This document shows positions 1 to 9,040 of a DNA stretch of 64,000 nucleotides, one piece after another. Source of the stretch: Mucilaginibacter defluvii (GTDB lineage Bacteria; Bacteroidota; Bacteroidia; Sphingobacteriales; Sphingobacteriaceae); NCBI RefSeq assembly GCF_039543225.1, contig NZ_BAABJI010000001.1, positions 1,267,193 through 1,331,192 on the forward strand, written 5' to 3'. Position 1 is the first letter of the stretch. Each line of letters opens with the position of its first letter. The notes under the pieces were generated by a model. It saw only the letters and a program-made list of their open reading frames with translations. It made no database searches and was not told the DNA's origin. The position numbers were made by a program, and so were the translations under genes.

Positions 1-1938
1 TTATGTACATCAGCTTACGCGCAGGATTTTGATTACGGCAAGTTCTCATATGATGAACTGAACAGTAAATCCTACAAAAACGATACATCGGCACATGCCT
101 TAGTATTGCAGGAATATGGTAACGCACGCATTGGCGATGCCGACCGTATTACCCTTGAACTTGATTATCACGTTAAAATAAAAATTTTTGACGCCAAAGG
201 TTACAGCAATGGCAACATTGAACTGCCTTTTTATACCGGTGAGCAAAGCTCGGAGGAAATATCAGAAATTGAGGCTGTAACCTATTACCTGAACGAGAAA
301 GGCGAAGCCGTTAAAGTGGTACTTAACCCGAAGGACGTTTATTCGGTGAAGAATAACAGCCGCTGGAGTGCCATGAAATTCGCTATGCCCGCGCTGCACG
401 AGGGTTGCGTTATTGAATATAAATATCATTTAAAAAGCCCCTATATCCAGCAATTTAAAAACTGGGATTTTCAATCAGATATACCTAAGGTTTACTCAGA
501 GTACAAAGTGCAGTTACCGGCTGTTTATAATTACAAAATATCCTTGCGTGGCGCCTTAAAAATGCTTGAAGGCGGCAAATACAAGCCCGAACTTGAGCGC
601 GGATGTTTTAGTATAGCAGGTATTAAAGCCGACTGCTCTAAGTTCATATTCGCCATGAAAGACATTCCGGCGTTTAAAGAAGAGGAGTATATGACCTCTA
701 AACGCAACTTTTTATCGGCCATTTATTTTGAGATGGAAGATTATACCAACCTGAATACCGGCTCAAAAGTAAAAATGTCAAAAGAGTGGCGGGATGTTGA
801 CCGTGAATTGCGAACAGAAGAATCATTTGGCAGCCAGTTAAAGAAGAAGGACTTTTTTAAAGAAAAGCTGATTCCGGTGATTGCAGGTAAAACAACATCG
901 CTCGAGAAGGCACAGGCTGTTTACCACTTTATTCAAAAAAATATAAAGTGGAATAAATTTTACTCACCTTACAGCAGCGATGGTATTAAAAAGGCATTTG
1001 AAAAACATACCGGTAACGTGGCTGATATTAACCTGGCCTTAGTGGTTGCACTTAAAAGTGCCGGTTACGATGCTGACCCGGTTTTAATATCAACCCGCGA
1101 GAACGGTTTTATCACTAAACTTTATCCGGTGTTGACAGAGTTTAACTATCTGATAGCCAAAACGGAGATCGACGGAAAAACGTATTACTTGGACGCCACC
1201 GAGCCACTGCTTGGTTTTGGTACGCTGCCACTGCGTTGTATGAATGACCAGGGTAGGGTATTCAGTTTGGATAAACCGTCGTACTGGGCCGATATCACTA
1301 AACAAACCGAAAGCGGAACTTATGTGCTCGATTTTAAACTGCAGGACAATGGTAAGCTTAAAGGAACTATCAGCACCATATTAACCGGTTACGAGGCTTA
1401 CCGCAAACGTATTGATATCAGTAAATTTAATACGGTTGAGGAGTACGTGGAAAACTACGACGAGAAGATGCCTAAATTAAAAATCTTAAATTCAGATATT
1501 AAAAATGTTGATAGTTTAGACCGCGGTATTGTTGAAACCTATGAGGTTGAGATTGATCTGTACGATAACCTGGACTCGAAAAAGTTAAGCTTCAACCCAT
1601 TCCTGCTTCATCGTGTGGCTGAAAACCCGTTCAAGCTTGAGGAGAGAACCTACCCGGTTGATATGGGTGTGGCGTCAACAGACAGGGTGAGCTTAAATAT
1701 TGAATTACCTGCGAATTATAAAGTTGAGTATTCGCCCAAAAACGTAGGCCTTACATTGCCTGCTAACGGCGGCAGGTTTGTTACTAATTTTGAGACAGTA
1801 GGCAACAAGTTTTCGTTTTCGCATATCACCCAATTTAATAAACCGGTTTATGAGTCATCAGAATATCCTTATCTGAAAGAGCTTTACAACCAGATCATCC
1901 TGGCTCAAAAGGTTGATCTAATCTTTACCAAAGGATAA
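1..1938 (+). CDS. DUF3857/transglutaminase-like exported protein (5' end cut by window)
   Basis: The frame is open from base 1. The first residues, LCTSAYAQDFDYGK, look like the end of a signal peptide with cleavage after AYA, so the true start lies outside the window. No ATG is needed inside; the first in-window alternative start (TTG at 106) falls after the signal peptide. The DUF3857 part comes first. A transglutaminase-like segment follows around codons 300-400, where a canonical Cys-His-Asp triad is not obvious: the expected Cys region reads KHTGNVADINLAL, suggesting an inactive core. The protein is probably periplasmic or surface-exposed. It lies 8 bp upstream of a second protein of the same family, so the two form an operon. 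The function of these paired proteins is not known. Confidence 0.85.
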   Translation, partial: LCTSAYAQDFDYGKFSYDELNSKSYKNDTSAHALVLQEYGNARIGDADRITLELDYHVKIKIFDAKGYSNGNIELPFYTGEQSSEEISEIEAVTYYLNEKGEAVKVVLNPKDVYSVKNNSRWSAMKFAMPALHEGCVIEYKYHLKSPYIQQFKNWDFQSDIPKVYSEYKVQLPAVYNYKISLRGALKMLEGGKYKPELERGCFSIAGIKADCSKFIFAMKDIPAFKEEEYMTSKRNFLSAIYFEMEDYTNLNTGSKVKMSKEWRDVDRELRTEESFGSQLKKKDFFKEKLIPVIAGKTTSLEKAQAVYHFIQKNIKWNKFYSPYSSDGIKKAFEKHTGNVADINLALVVALKSAGYDADPVLISTRENGFITKLYPVLTEFNYLIAKTEIDGKTYYLDATEPLLGFGTLPLRCMNDQGRVFSLDKPSYWADITKQTESGTYVLDFKLQDNGKLKGTISTILTGYEAYRKRIDISKFNTVEEYVENYDEKMPKLKILNSDIKNVDSLDRGIVETYEVEIDLYDNLDSKKLSFNPFLLHRVAENPFKLEERTYPVDMGVASTDRVSLNIELPANYKVEYSPKNVGLTLPANGGRFVTNFETVGNKFSFSHITQFNKPVYESSEYPYLKELYNQIILAQKVDLIFTKG

Positions 1939-1946
1939 TCACAGCG

Positions 1947-3854
1947 ATGAAACGTTTACTCGCATTAAGTTTATTTATTACCTGCGCCGTTGCAGCCAAA
2001 GCCCAGCAAAGTTATGACGTATCTCTGATCCCCAAGCAACTGCTGCCTTACGCCTCGTCGGTTGTGCGGTACAGCGATGAGGTTGTTGAGGTGAGTGATA
2101 TAGGCTTGCAAACTTACCGTATTAAAAAAGCTATTACCATTTTTAACCAAAGCGGCGATGAAGACGCGGAGATTTTGGTATGGCATGATAAAAGCACATC
2201 AATTAAATACATCAAGGGCTTTGTATACAACAGCTCCGGCAATGTTACGGCAAAAATAAGCGAACGTAATTTCGAGGATGCTTATGCCGGACACGATTTT
2301 TCGTTGTACGAGGATACGCGCGTGATGCATTTTAAACCCGCTGTGGTTGATTATCCGTACACGATAGAGTACGAGTATGAAACGCGCGACAAGCAAACAC
2401 TTTCGTTAGGTAGCTGGATGCCTGCATCGAGCACCAATACAGCGGTTGAAAAAAGTTCGTTCACCTTTGTGTGCAGGCCCAACTTTAATATTCGGTATAA
2501 AGAAATGAATTTACCCGCGAAGGTACAAACCGGCACCAATAAGGAAGGTATGACTACCTATAGCTGGCGGGCGAATGATTTAAAGGCTACCCGGCAGGAA
2601 CCGTACAGCCCTAACCCGGAAACATTTTTGCCAATGGTTAAAATTGCCCCCGTTACATTTAGATACGGAGCTTACACCGGCAGTTTTAATAACTGGAACG
2701 AATTGGGCAAATGGGTTTACAATAGCCTGCTTGTGGGCAGGCAGTCTCTGTCGCCCGCCACCATTGCCAATATAAAGGAACTGACTCAAAATATACCCGA
2801 CGAAAAGCAGCGTGCTAAAAAGATATATGAGTATATGCAGCAGCGCACACGGTACATTAGTATACAAATAGGGGTTGGTGGCTTTCGGCCGTTCCCGGCA
2901 GATGATGTTGATCGGCTGAGCTATGGTGATTGTAAAGCGCTGGTGAACTATACCCAGGCTTTGCTGGCGGCAGCCAACATAAAGTCATACTATTGCGTGG
3001 TAAATGCGGGCAGTCGTAAGGTAAACTTCGATCCTGATTTCGCTACGATGAATGCGGGTAACCACGTAATATTGTGCCTGCCGTTTAAAAACGATACTAC
3101 CTGGCTGGAGTGCACCAGTCAAAAAATGCCTTTCGGGTATTTGGGAGATTTTACCGACGACCGTACGGTTTTGGCCTGCACACCAGAGGGCGGCGTATTA
3201 TTGCATACACCAAAGTATACGGCCGAGAGGAACATACAATCGCGAAAAGCTGTACTGAAACTAGATTCAGCCGGTGAACTGTCAGGCAGCATGAAAACTG
3301 TATATAAAGGCACGCAATATGAAAATCAGGAGGCCACGACCTATGAGTCGCCCGCCGATCAGCTGAAGGAAATAAAGAAAGCCTACGCTATCAATAATCT
3401 TGATGTTGGTAAACTGAAGTTTGAGAAAGCGAAAGATATTTACCCTGAACTTAGCGAGGATTTACAATTCAGTGCGCGCGATTATGCTTCGGTAGCGAAC
3501 AGTAAACTGCATTTTACGCCAAACATAGCCAACAAAAGCCGCAGCATACGCGATATACGCAACCGCACTACGGATGTTTGCATACAGCGCGGCTATACCG
3601 ATGAAGATGAGATTGTTTACACCTTGCCGGCCGACAATTACCGGTACGAGAAAAAGCCGCTTTTGGTTACCATTAACAAGCCGTTTGGATCCTACAGGGC
3701 TATTATGAGCCTGGCGGGTAATAAGCTGGTTTACAAGCGTACCATTAAGCTGGTAGACGGCACCTACAGTAAAGAGACGTATGCCGATCTGGTTAAGTTT
3801 TTTGAAGATGTTGCTGATGCCGATAATTACAGCGCGACGTTAGTCAGGCAGTAA
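1947..3854 (+). CDS. DUF3857 and transglutaminase-domain exported protein
   Basis: A 635-residue protein with a clear signal peptide (MKRLLALSLFITCAVAAKAQ, cleavage after AKA). DUF3857 occupies the N-terminal half. A transglutaminase-like core lies near residues 275-400. It contains RTRYISIQIGVGGFRP, then YGDCKALVNYTQALL with the candidate catalytic Cys, then NAGNHVILCLPF with a candidate His. Unlike its upstream relative, the Cys is present, so this member may be enzymatically active. The start is ATG, 8 bp after the stop of the preceding paralogue. The C-terminal region is a beta-rich DUF3858-like tail. The substrate is unknown; such pairs are common in Bacteroidota. Confidence 0.85.
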   Translation: MKRLLALSLFITCAVAAKAQQSYDVSLIPKQLLPYASSVVRYSDEVVEVSDIGLQTYRIKKAITIFNQSGDEDAEILVWHDKSTSIKYIKGFVYNSSGNVTAKISERNFEDAYAGHDFSLYEDTRVMHFKPAVVDYPYTIEYEYETRDKQTLSLGSWMPASSTNTAVEKSSFTFVCRPNFNIRYKEMNLPAKVQTGTNKEGMTTYSWRANDLKATRQEPYSPNPETFLPMVKIAPVTFRYGAYTGSFNNWNELGKWVYNSLLVGRQSLSPATIANIKELTQNIPDEKQRAKKIYEYMQQRTRYISIQIGVGGFRPFPADDVDRLSYGDCKALVNYTQALLAAANIKSYYCVVNAGSRKVNFDPDFATMNAGNHVILCLPFKNDTTWLECTSQKMPFGYLGDFTDDRTVLACTPEGGVLLHTPKYTAERNIQSRKAVLKLDSAGELSGSMKTVYKGTQYENQEATTYESPADQLKEIKKAYAINNLDVGKLKFEKAKDIYPELSEDLQFSARDYASVANSKLHFTPNIANKSRSIRDIRNRTTDVCIQRGYTDEDEIVYTLPADNYRYEKKPLLVTINKPFGSYRAIMSLAGNKLVYKRTIKLVDGTYSKETYADLVKFFEDVADADNYSATLVRQ

Positions 3855-3866
3855 ATTTTATAAAGT

Positions 3867-3905
3867 ATAACAAAGGCGCGTTAAATCTTAACGCGCCTTT
3901 GTTAT
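3867..3905. terminator. Bidirectional hairpin terminator
   Basis: A perfect 18-bp stem (left arm 3867-3884, right arm 3888-3905) with a 3-nt loop, ATC. It lies between the stop codons of two convergent genes. The stem carries a GC-rich core (GGCGCG) flanked by A/T runs, so it can end transcription on both strands. Confidence 0.85.
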
Positions 3906-3924
3906 ATTACATAGTAAGTTATCG

Positions 3925-4944
3925 TTATCCGATAACCTCATTTATACTCATTTCTTTTACTTCTTTTACCTCGTTAGGGCGGCCGTTTTTAAATGCTTTG
4001 CGTGGTGTTAGTCCAAGTAGCTCAAACATGGCCATGTCATCGGCGAAGGCCGGGTTAGGGGTGGTAAGCAGCTTTTCGCCTGCGAAGATGGAGTTGGCGC
4101 CCGCCATAAAGCAGAATGCCTGTTCCAATGTGCTCATTTCAGTTCGGCCGGCTGACAGGCGTACCACGGTGCGCGGCATAATAATACGCGCGGTAGCAAT
4201 CATGCGCACCATATCCCAAATGGCAACTCGCGGCTGATCGGCCAACGGTGTGCCCTTTACAGGCACCAGCGCGTTAATCGGCACCGATTCGGGGTGCTTT
4301 GGCAGGTTTGACAGGGTTTTCAGCATCGATATACGATCCTCAACCGTTTCGCCCAAGCCAATAATGCCGCCACTGCATACGGTTATCTTAGCTTTGCGAA
4401 CATGCTCCAGTGTTTTCAGGCGATCATCATAGGTGCGGGTGGTGATAATGCGCTTATAATCATCCTCTGAGGTATCCAGGTTATGGTTGTAGGCATATAA
4501 ACCGGCATCAGCCAAACGCTGCGCCTGGCTTTCGGTAAGCATACCCAGGGTACAGCAAACTTCCATGTCCAGTTCATTAACGGCTTTTACCATGTCAATC
4601 ACCTTGTCAAAGTCGCGGTTGTCACGTACTTCGCGCCAGGCAGCGCCCATGCAAAGGCGTGATGCGCCACCTGCTTTCGCCCGTTCGGCAGCGGCAACCA
4701 CCTCGTGCTTAGGCATAATGGCATGCACTTCAACACCGGTATTATAACGTGCCGCTTGCGGGCAATAGGCACAATCCTCGGTGCAACCACCGGTTTTAAT
4801 AGATATCAGTGAACTTATCTGTACTTCTGAGTAGTCCTTATTTTCGCGGTGAATGGTGGCCGCGCGGTAAATCAGGTCAAGCAATGGCGAGTGGTAAATC
4901 TCGGCAATTTCGTCCTGCGTCCAGTTATTTCTTACCTCTGTCAT
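3925..4944 (-). CDS. bioB: Biotin synthase
   Basis: A radical-SAM enzyme that inserts sulfur into dethiobiotin, the last step of biotin synthesis. The 4Fe-4S/SAM motif CTEDCAYC places the three cysteines at residues 54, 58 and 61. The conserved segments YNHNLDTS and SGGIIGLGE follow, and the cluster-ligand Arg region is RLSAGR. The length of 339 residues is usual for BioB. The gene stands alone: no bioA, bioD or bioF is next to it. The upstream neighbour on the same strand is mgtE, 24 bp away. A TAAATTTG -7 element inside the mgtE 3' end suggests an independent promoter. Confidence 0.96.
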   Translation of the reverse strand: MTEVRNNWTQDEIAEIYHSPLLDLIYRAATIHRENKDYSEVQISSLISIKTGGCTEDCAYCPQAARYNTGVEVHAIMPKHEVVAAAERAKAGGASRLCMGAAWREVRDNRDFDKVIDMVKAVNELDMEVCCTLGMLTESQAQRLADAGLYAYNHNLDTSEDDYKRIITTRTYDDRLKTLEHVRKAKITVCSGGIIGLGETVEDRISMLKTLSNLPKHPESVPINALVPVKGTPLADQPRVAIWDMVRMIATARIIMPRTVVRLSAGRTEMSTLEQAFCFMAGANSIFAGEKLLTTPNPAFADDMAMFELLGLTPRKAFKNGRPNEVKEVKEMSINEVIG

Positions 4945-4963
4945 CTCTTCAATTTTGATGGTT

Positions 4964-4971
4964 CAAATTTA
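4964..4971 (-). promoter_or_regulatory. -7 promoter element for bioB
   Basis: TAAATTTG on the minus strand matches the Bacteroidota -7 consensus TAnnTTTG exactly and lies 20 bp before the bioB ATG, overlapping the last codons of mgtE. No clear TTTG -33 box was seen at the usual distance. Confidence 0.45.
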
Positions 4972-6318
4972 TAATAAAAGCTTTGAAGCTACCCATAGTG
5001 GCAGCAAAAAACCAAAACAGTCTGTAAATGTGGTTATTATAATGGATGATGCCACCGCCGGATCAATGCCCACACGCTTAAGTATAAGCGGTATTGATGC
5101 GCCGGTAATGCCCGCGATGAGTAAATTGCCTGTCATGGCCAAAAAAAGTACCAGCCCCAGCATCGGGTTAGCATCGTAAAATAAGGCCACCAGCAGCACG
5201 ATAAGGCCGTTTGACGCACCATTGATCATACCTACCAATAATTCCTTTAAAATGGTACGATAAGCCTGATTATCGGTCAGGTCGCTTAACGAGATACGCC
5301 TTACGGTAACGGCCAACGCTTGTGTAGCCGCGTTGCCACCCATACCTGCAATAATGGTCATATAGGCCGACATAATGGGAAGGGCCTTCACCGTATCATC
5401 AAAACTCCTGATAATGGATGCTGCAAGGAAAGCGGTACCGAGGTTTATCACCAGCCAGGGCAGGCGGCTTTTTACCGCGTCCTGCCAGCTACCGCTCAGT
5501 TCCTCATCTTCTGATACACCGGAGATCTTCAATATATCCTCGGTATTTTCTTCCTGCATTACGTCAATAATATCATCAACGGTAATGCGGCCGAGCAGTT
5601 TCATATGTTCATCAACCACGGGGATGCTGTTGATGTTATATTGCTGTATCAGGCGGGCAACTTCTTCCTGGTCAACATCAGCCTGTACGTGTACAAACTC
5701 GGTAACCACCAGGTCTCGTATCATTACATCATGGCGAGCCTTTATAATATTTTTAAGCGATACGATGCCTTGCAGAATATTAGCATCGTCAACCGCGAAT
5801 ATTGTGTAGAATTCTTCCTGTTCTTCAGATTGTTTGATGACGGCATCCAATGCCTCCATTTTGTTCATGCCGATGTTCACCGTGGTAATCTCGGTGGTCA
5901 TCAAACCACCGGCGGTATCTTCAGCGTAGCTAAGCAGGGTGCGTATGTTGCTGGCATCCTCGTGGTCGAGGTCGCTTAATATTTCCTGCTGCTCGTCCTC
6001 GTCAAGCTGGGCAATAATATCGGTGGCTACGTCATCATCCAGCTCCTCAACAATCTCGGTACGCTTTTCCGGGTCAAGGTTAATTAATATCTCTTCCGGG
6101 TGATGTTCCTCGTCCATCTCAGCAATAACGTCCGAGGCAAAGTCTGCCGGCAGTATGGAGATGATCTTTTCCTTGGCTTCCTGGGGTAGTTTTTCAAATA
6201 GTATGGCAATCTCCGAAGCATGGTACTCATTCAGAATTTTCTCTAAATCAGCATCATTACCTTCAAGCGCAGCTTTTATGCGCTGCAGGTCGGTTTTATC
6301 AAGTTCGAAAGATTGCAT
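4969..6318 (-). CDS. mgtE: Magnesium transporter MgtE
   Basis: A 449-residue Mg2+ channel/transporter of the inner membrane. The layout is typical: an acidic MgtE_N helical domain at about residues 20-125, a pair of CBS domains at about 130-250, and a membrane domain with about five helices from about 285 to the end. Landmarks are the ELDDDVATDIIAQLDEDEQ run in the N domain and the conserved GMGGNAATQALAV segment in the pore domain. Mg2+ binding to the N and CBS domains closes the pore in this family. The upstream region on the minus strand starts just after a terminator hairpin, so this is probably the first gene of its unit. Confidence 0.95.
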   Translation of the reverse strand: MQSFELDKTDLQRIKAALEGNDADLEKILNEYHASEIAILFEKLPQEAKEKIISILPADFASDVIAEMDEEHHPEEILINLDPEKRTEIVEELDDDVATDIIAQLDEDEQQEILSDLDHEDASNIRTLLSYAEDTAGGLMTTEITTVNIGMNKMEALDAVIKQSEEQEEFYTIFAVDDANILQGIVSLKNIIKARHDVMIRDLVVTEFVHVQADVDQEEVARLIQQYNINSIPVVDEHMKLLGRITVDDIIDVMQEENTEDILKISGVSEDEELSGSWQDAVKSRLPWLVINLGTAFLAASIIRSFDDTVKALPIMSAYMTIIAGMGGNAATQALAVTVRRISLSDLTDNQAYRTILKELLVGMINGASNGLIVLLVALFYDANPMLGLVLFLAMTGNLLIAGITGASIPLILKRVGIDPAVASSIIITTFTDCFGFLLPLWVASKLLL

Positions 6319-6353
6319 ACCTGCCTAAAGTAGCTAAAATTATCTCCTTTGTA

Positions 6354-6384
6354 AAATAAAAAAAGGGCAGTATTGCTGCCCTTT
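6354..6384 (-). terminator. Rho-independent terminator
   Basis: A 9-bp stem AAAGGGCAG/CTGCCCTTT (6362-6370 and 6376-6384) with a 5-nt loop. On the minus strand it is followed by a T-rich run. It ends the transcript of the small gene at 6406 and separates it from mgtE. Confidence 0.8.
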
Positions 6385-6405
6385 CATCATCTATTTCAGG
6401 ATGGG

Positions 6406-6684
6406 TCAGGCCACCTTTTTTAATTTATAAGAGGTGTTTTCATGATTGATCACCAACTCATCCAGACCGATTGATTCCACCGTAATTCGTCTCTCGCCCG
6501 AGCGGTCGTAATTGTGTACTATAAGGCATAATCCCTCGTCGGTACGTATAATCCTGAACGGAGAAACAATAGTGCCGGAAATTTTTGAATCCTTAAAATA
6601 GCTGATCTTTAAAAGATGACGTACAAAGTCAAACTCAAATCGTTTCTCATTTTCGAGATAGATTCCCAAAGGCAGGCTGTTCAT
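6406..6684 (-). CDS. Small protein of unknown function
   Basis: Not recognised. From the ATG at 6684 the product is 92 residues, starting MNSLPLGIYLENEKRFEF. It is rich in short beta-like stretches and has a basic end (SYKLKKVA). The frame stays open upstream to ATG codons at 6792 and 6807, which would give up to 133 residues and overlap the DinB-like gene. That extension (LTDTIYPFNN and so on) looks less protein-like, so I prefer the shorter form. The gene is followed by a good minus-strand terminator, which supports it being transcribed. No signal peptide or membrane helix is visible. Confidence 0.5.
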   Translation of the reverse strand: MNSLPLGIYLENEKRFEFDFVRHLLKISYFKDSKISGTIVSPFRIIRTDEGLCLIVHNYDRSGERRITVESIGLDELVINHENTSYKLKKVA

Positions 6685-6772
6685 GTTGTTAAATGGATAA
6701 ATTGTATCTGTTAAACAGGAACCGCTAAGGCTTGTTTTATCTGCTGCAATTATTTTTAGCAAAATCAGGCGC

Positions 6773-7276
6773 TTAGCCGAAAGTTCTGTCATCAGCCGAC
6801 GGGCCATAGATTGAGGGCACCGGTATATCGTTCAAACGCATGTAAACGGTTAACTGGCCGCGGTGGTGCACCATGTGGTTAATGCTCGATGAAATACTGT
6901 GTTTACGTGGCTCCGTATGCAAAACGGTACCATTGTTTTTTAGCGAGAACATTCCATCCAGGCCGCCATCCTCGATGCCTTTTAAAACCTCAATAGCTTT
7001 TTGGTGGTTCTCCTTAAAATGTGCTACCAACTCATCAGTAGTTTTGGGTTGAAAATGGGCATAGGTAGCAAAGTCGATATCATTACCAGATGCAATGTGA
7101 TAAACCCACAGCGGAATTTCGGCCACCAGCAAAGCCAGATAGCCTAACGCCATCGATTTTTCGTGCGGTTTATACTCAAATAACGATACGGGTATGCGCT
7201 CGAGGCATTTTAATGATGCGGTGTATTCGGCTTGCAGTTCATGAATACAGCCCTGTGCAAAATCAACGTCATTCAT
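6773..7276 (-). CDS. DinB-family protein
   Basis: A 167-residue four-helix-bundle protein of the DinB/YfiT kind, usually a metal-binding enzyme or thiol-transferase-like protein. Candidate metal ligands are His in KPHEKSMALGYLALLVAE and the HMVHHRGQLTVYMRL segment near the C-terminus, which is the family's hallmark. The region between (AHFQPKTTDELVAHF) is the usual third helix. The gene lies on the same strand as, and 50 bp after, the YigZ-type gene. The specific substrate is unknown. Confidence 0.85.
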   Translation of the reverse strand: MNDVDFAQGCIHELQAEYTASLKCLERIPVSLFEYKPHEKSMALGYLALLVAEIPLWVYHIASGNDIDFATYAHFQPKTTDELVAHFKENHQKAIEVLKGIEDGGLDGMFSLKNNGTVLHTEPRKHSISSSINHMVHHRGQLTVYMRLNDIPVPSIYGPSADDRTFG

Positions 7277-7326
7277 GGCAATAGTTTTTATGAATTACGT
7301 TTTTATAGCCGAATTGTTTGCCGTAT

Positions 7327-7941
7327 TTAGTTCTGATGCAGGAACTTAACTTTCAAGTCATTAACACCATTTAAACGGCCAAGTACCTTGTTAACCGCTT
7401 GTTGCCTGATGGATAGGGTGATGCTGCATTGGTTATCAAAAGCCTGCTCAATCACTTCCGTATTTTCATCTTTAACAATGCGCATCACATCGTTCATCTG
7501 CAAATAATCAAAGTCGATGCGGTAAACATCATTAACCGTTTTTTGTATGATGCTTGCCAGTTTGATGGCTTCTTCGGTAGCGGTTTTGTATGCGTTTATC
7601 AATCCTGGTACACCCAGCAAGGTACCGCCAAAATAACGCACAACCACCACAAATACGTTGGTAATATTGTGCGATAGTAAGGCATTCAGTATAGGCCTGC
7701 CCGCTGTTCCGGACGGTTCGCCGTCATCGTTCAAACGAAAAATGGAACGGTCAGGCGTGAGGCGCAATGCCCAGCAATGATGGCGGGCTTTGGGGTGCTC
7801 GTGCTTTACTTGCGCCAGCAAGGCCTTAACATCATTTTCGGATTTTATAGGAAATATATAACCAATGAATTTGCTGCCGCGATCGCTGAATACGCCCTCG
7901 GCAGGTTTTTCAATGGTTTGGTAGGTATCGTCAAAAAGCAT
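7327..7941 (-). CDS. IMPACT/YigZ family protein
   Basis: A 204-residue protein of the YigZ/IMPACT (UPF0029) family. The N-terminal domain carries the signature stretches FIGYIFPIKSE, HHCWALRL, NDDGEPSGTAGRPIL and VVVRYFGGTLLGVPGLI. The C-terminal ferredoxin-like domain is about residues 130-204. In bacteria the role is not settled; the eukaryotic relative modulates Gcn2. It lies 10 bp after the end of ribD on the same strand, so it is probably cotranscribed with it. That linkage does not by itself show a link to riboflavin. Confidence 0.92.
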   Translation of the reverse strand: MLFDDTYQTIEKPAEGVFSDRGSKFIGYIFPIKSENDVKALLAQVKHEHPKARHHCWALRLTPDRSIFRLNDDGEPSGTAGRPILNALLSHNITNVFVVVVRYFGGTLLGVPGLINAYKTATEEAIKLASIIQKTVNDVYRIDFDYLQMNDVMRIVKDENTEVIEQAFDNQCSITLSIRQQAVNKVLGRLNGVNDLKVKFLHQN

Positions 7942-7951
7942 CAGGATAAAT

Positions 7952-9007
7952 TTAAAATGCGGTAGCGTTCAGTAAAACTCTTAACCGGTCGGCACCCACG
8001 GCTTCTTCCGAGTGTAGTGTGCCGCTAATGGCAGGGGCTTTAATCCCGCTGATCAGGCTGTTGCTGCCGGTAAATATGCGTGCCTCATCCCACAGTCCGG
8101 CCTCAATAAAGCTATTCAATGTGTGCACGCCACCCTCAATAATAACCGATTGCACATCCTGCATATAAAGCTGAAACATGATGTACTGTGGCACAAAGCG
8201 ATCAAAATCCTCTAAAGCGATATATTTGATGTTGCCGTCAATATCCGTCTTAACCTCATTGAATATCATCGTTTCAACAGATTGATCAAATATGTGCAGC
8301 GAATGGTCAAGTTCCAAACTACGGTCAATGATCACGCGCTTTGGCGATTTGCCTTGCCAGTAGCGTACGTTCAACTGCGGGTTATCAATGGCAACGGTGT
8401 TCTTCCCGGCAAGCATAGCGTCTTCCTCGCTACGCCATTTGTGTACCAGTTTGCGGGCTTCGGTGCCGGTTATCCAGTACTGACATTTATCGGCAGGGGC
8501 AAAAAAGCCCTCGTGCGTTTGCGCCCACTTTAAAATAATATAGGGGCGATGTTTTTGCACCCGAGTAAAAAAACGGCGGTTAAGCCATTGGCATTCCTGC
8601 TCCAACGCGCCGATTTCAACCTCGATACCGGCGGCTATCAATTTTTCAATGCCTTTACCATCCACCTGTGCAAACGGGTCGCGGCAGCCAACTACCACTT
8701 TAGGTATATGGTGCTTGATGATAAGATCGGCACAGGGCGGTGTTTTGCCATGATGGGCGCAGGGTTCTAAGGAAACATAGATGGTTGATTGGGCTAATAG
8801 CTCAGCATGGTTAGTATATTGGGTGATAACACTGTTTATGGCGTTTACCTCGGCATGAGGCCCGCCATAACGCTGGTGCCAGCCTTCACCGATTATGGTG
8901 TCGTTATGCACGATCACCGAGCCAACCATAGGGTTGGGACTAACCGCCCCGGCACCTAAACCTGCCAATTGCAGGCAGCGCTGCATATATTTTTGATGCC
9001 CAAGCAT
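7952..9007 (-). CDS. ribD: Bifunctional riboflavin deaminase/reductase RibD
   Basis: Catalyses two steps of riboflavin synthesis: deamination of 2,5-diamino-6-ribosylamino-pyrimidinone phosphate, then NADPH reduction of the ribosyl side chain. The N-terminal cytidine-deaminase-like domain has the zinc motif HAEVNAI (His51, Glu53) and PCAHHGKTPPC (Cys83 and Cys92). The C-terminal reductase domain spans about residues 150-351 and includes KWAQTHEGF, RSEEDAMLAGKNT and VIIEGGVHT. The length of 351 is normal. Its start lies only 33 bp from the divergent prmC start, so both promoters share that short region. Confidence 0.95.
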   Translation of the reverse strand: MLGHQKYMQRCLQLAGLGAGAVSPNPMVGSVIVHNDTIIGEGWHQRYGGPHAEVNAINSVITQYTNHAELLAQSTIYVSLEPCAHHGKTPPCADLIIKHHIPKVVVGCRDPFAQVDGKGIEKLIAAGIEVEIGALEQECQWLNRRFFTRVQKHRPYIILKWAQTHEGFFAPADKCQYWITGTEARKLVHKWRSEEDAMLAGKNTVAIDNPQLNVRYWQGKSPKRVIIDRSLELDHSLHIFDQSVETMIFNEVKTDIDGNIKYIALEDFDRFVPQYIMFQLYMQDVQSVIIEGGVHTLNSFIEAGLWDEARIFTGSNSLISGIKAPAISGTLHSEEAVGADRLRVLLNATAF

Positions 9008-9040
9008 GGTGCAAAAGTAGCTTTTATGTTACTTTGTTGC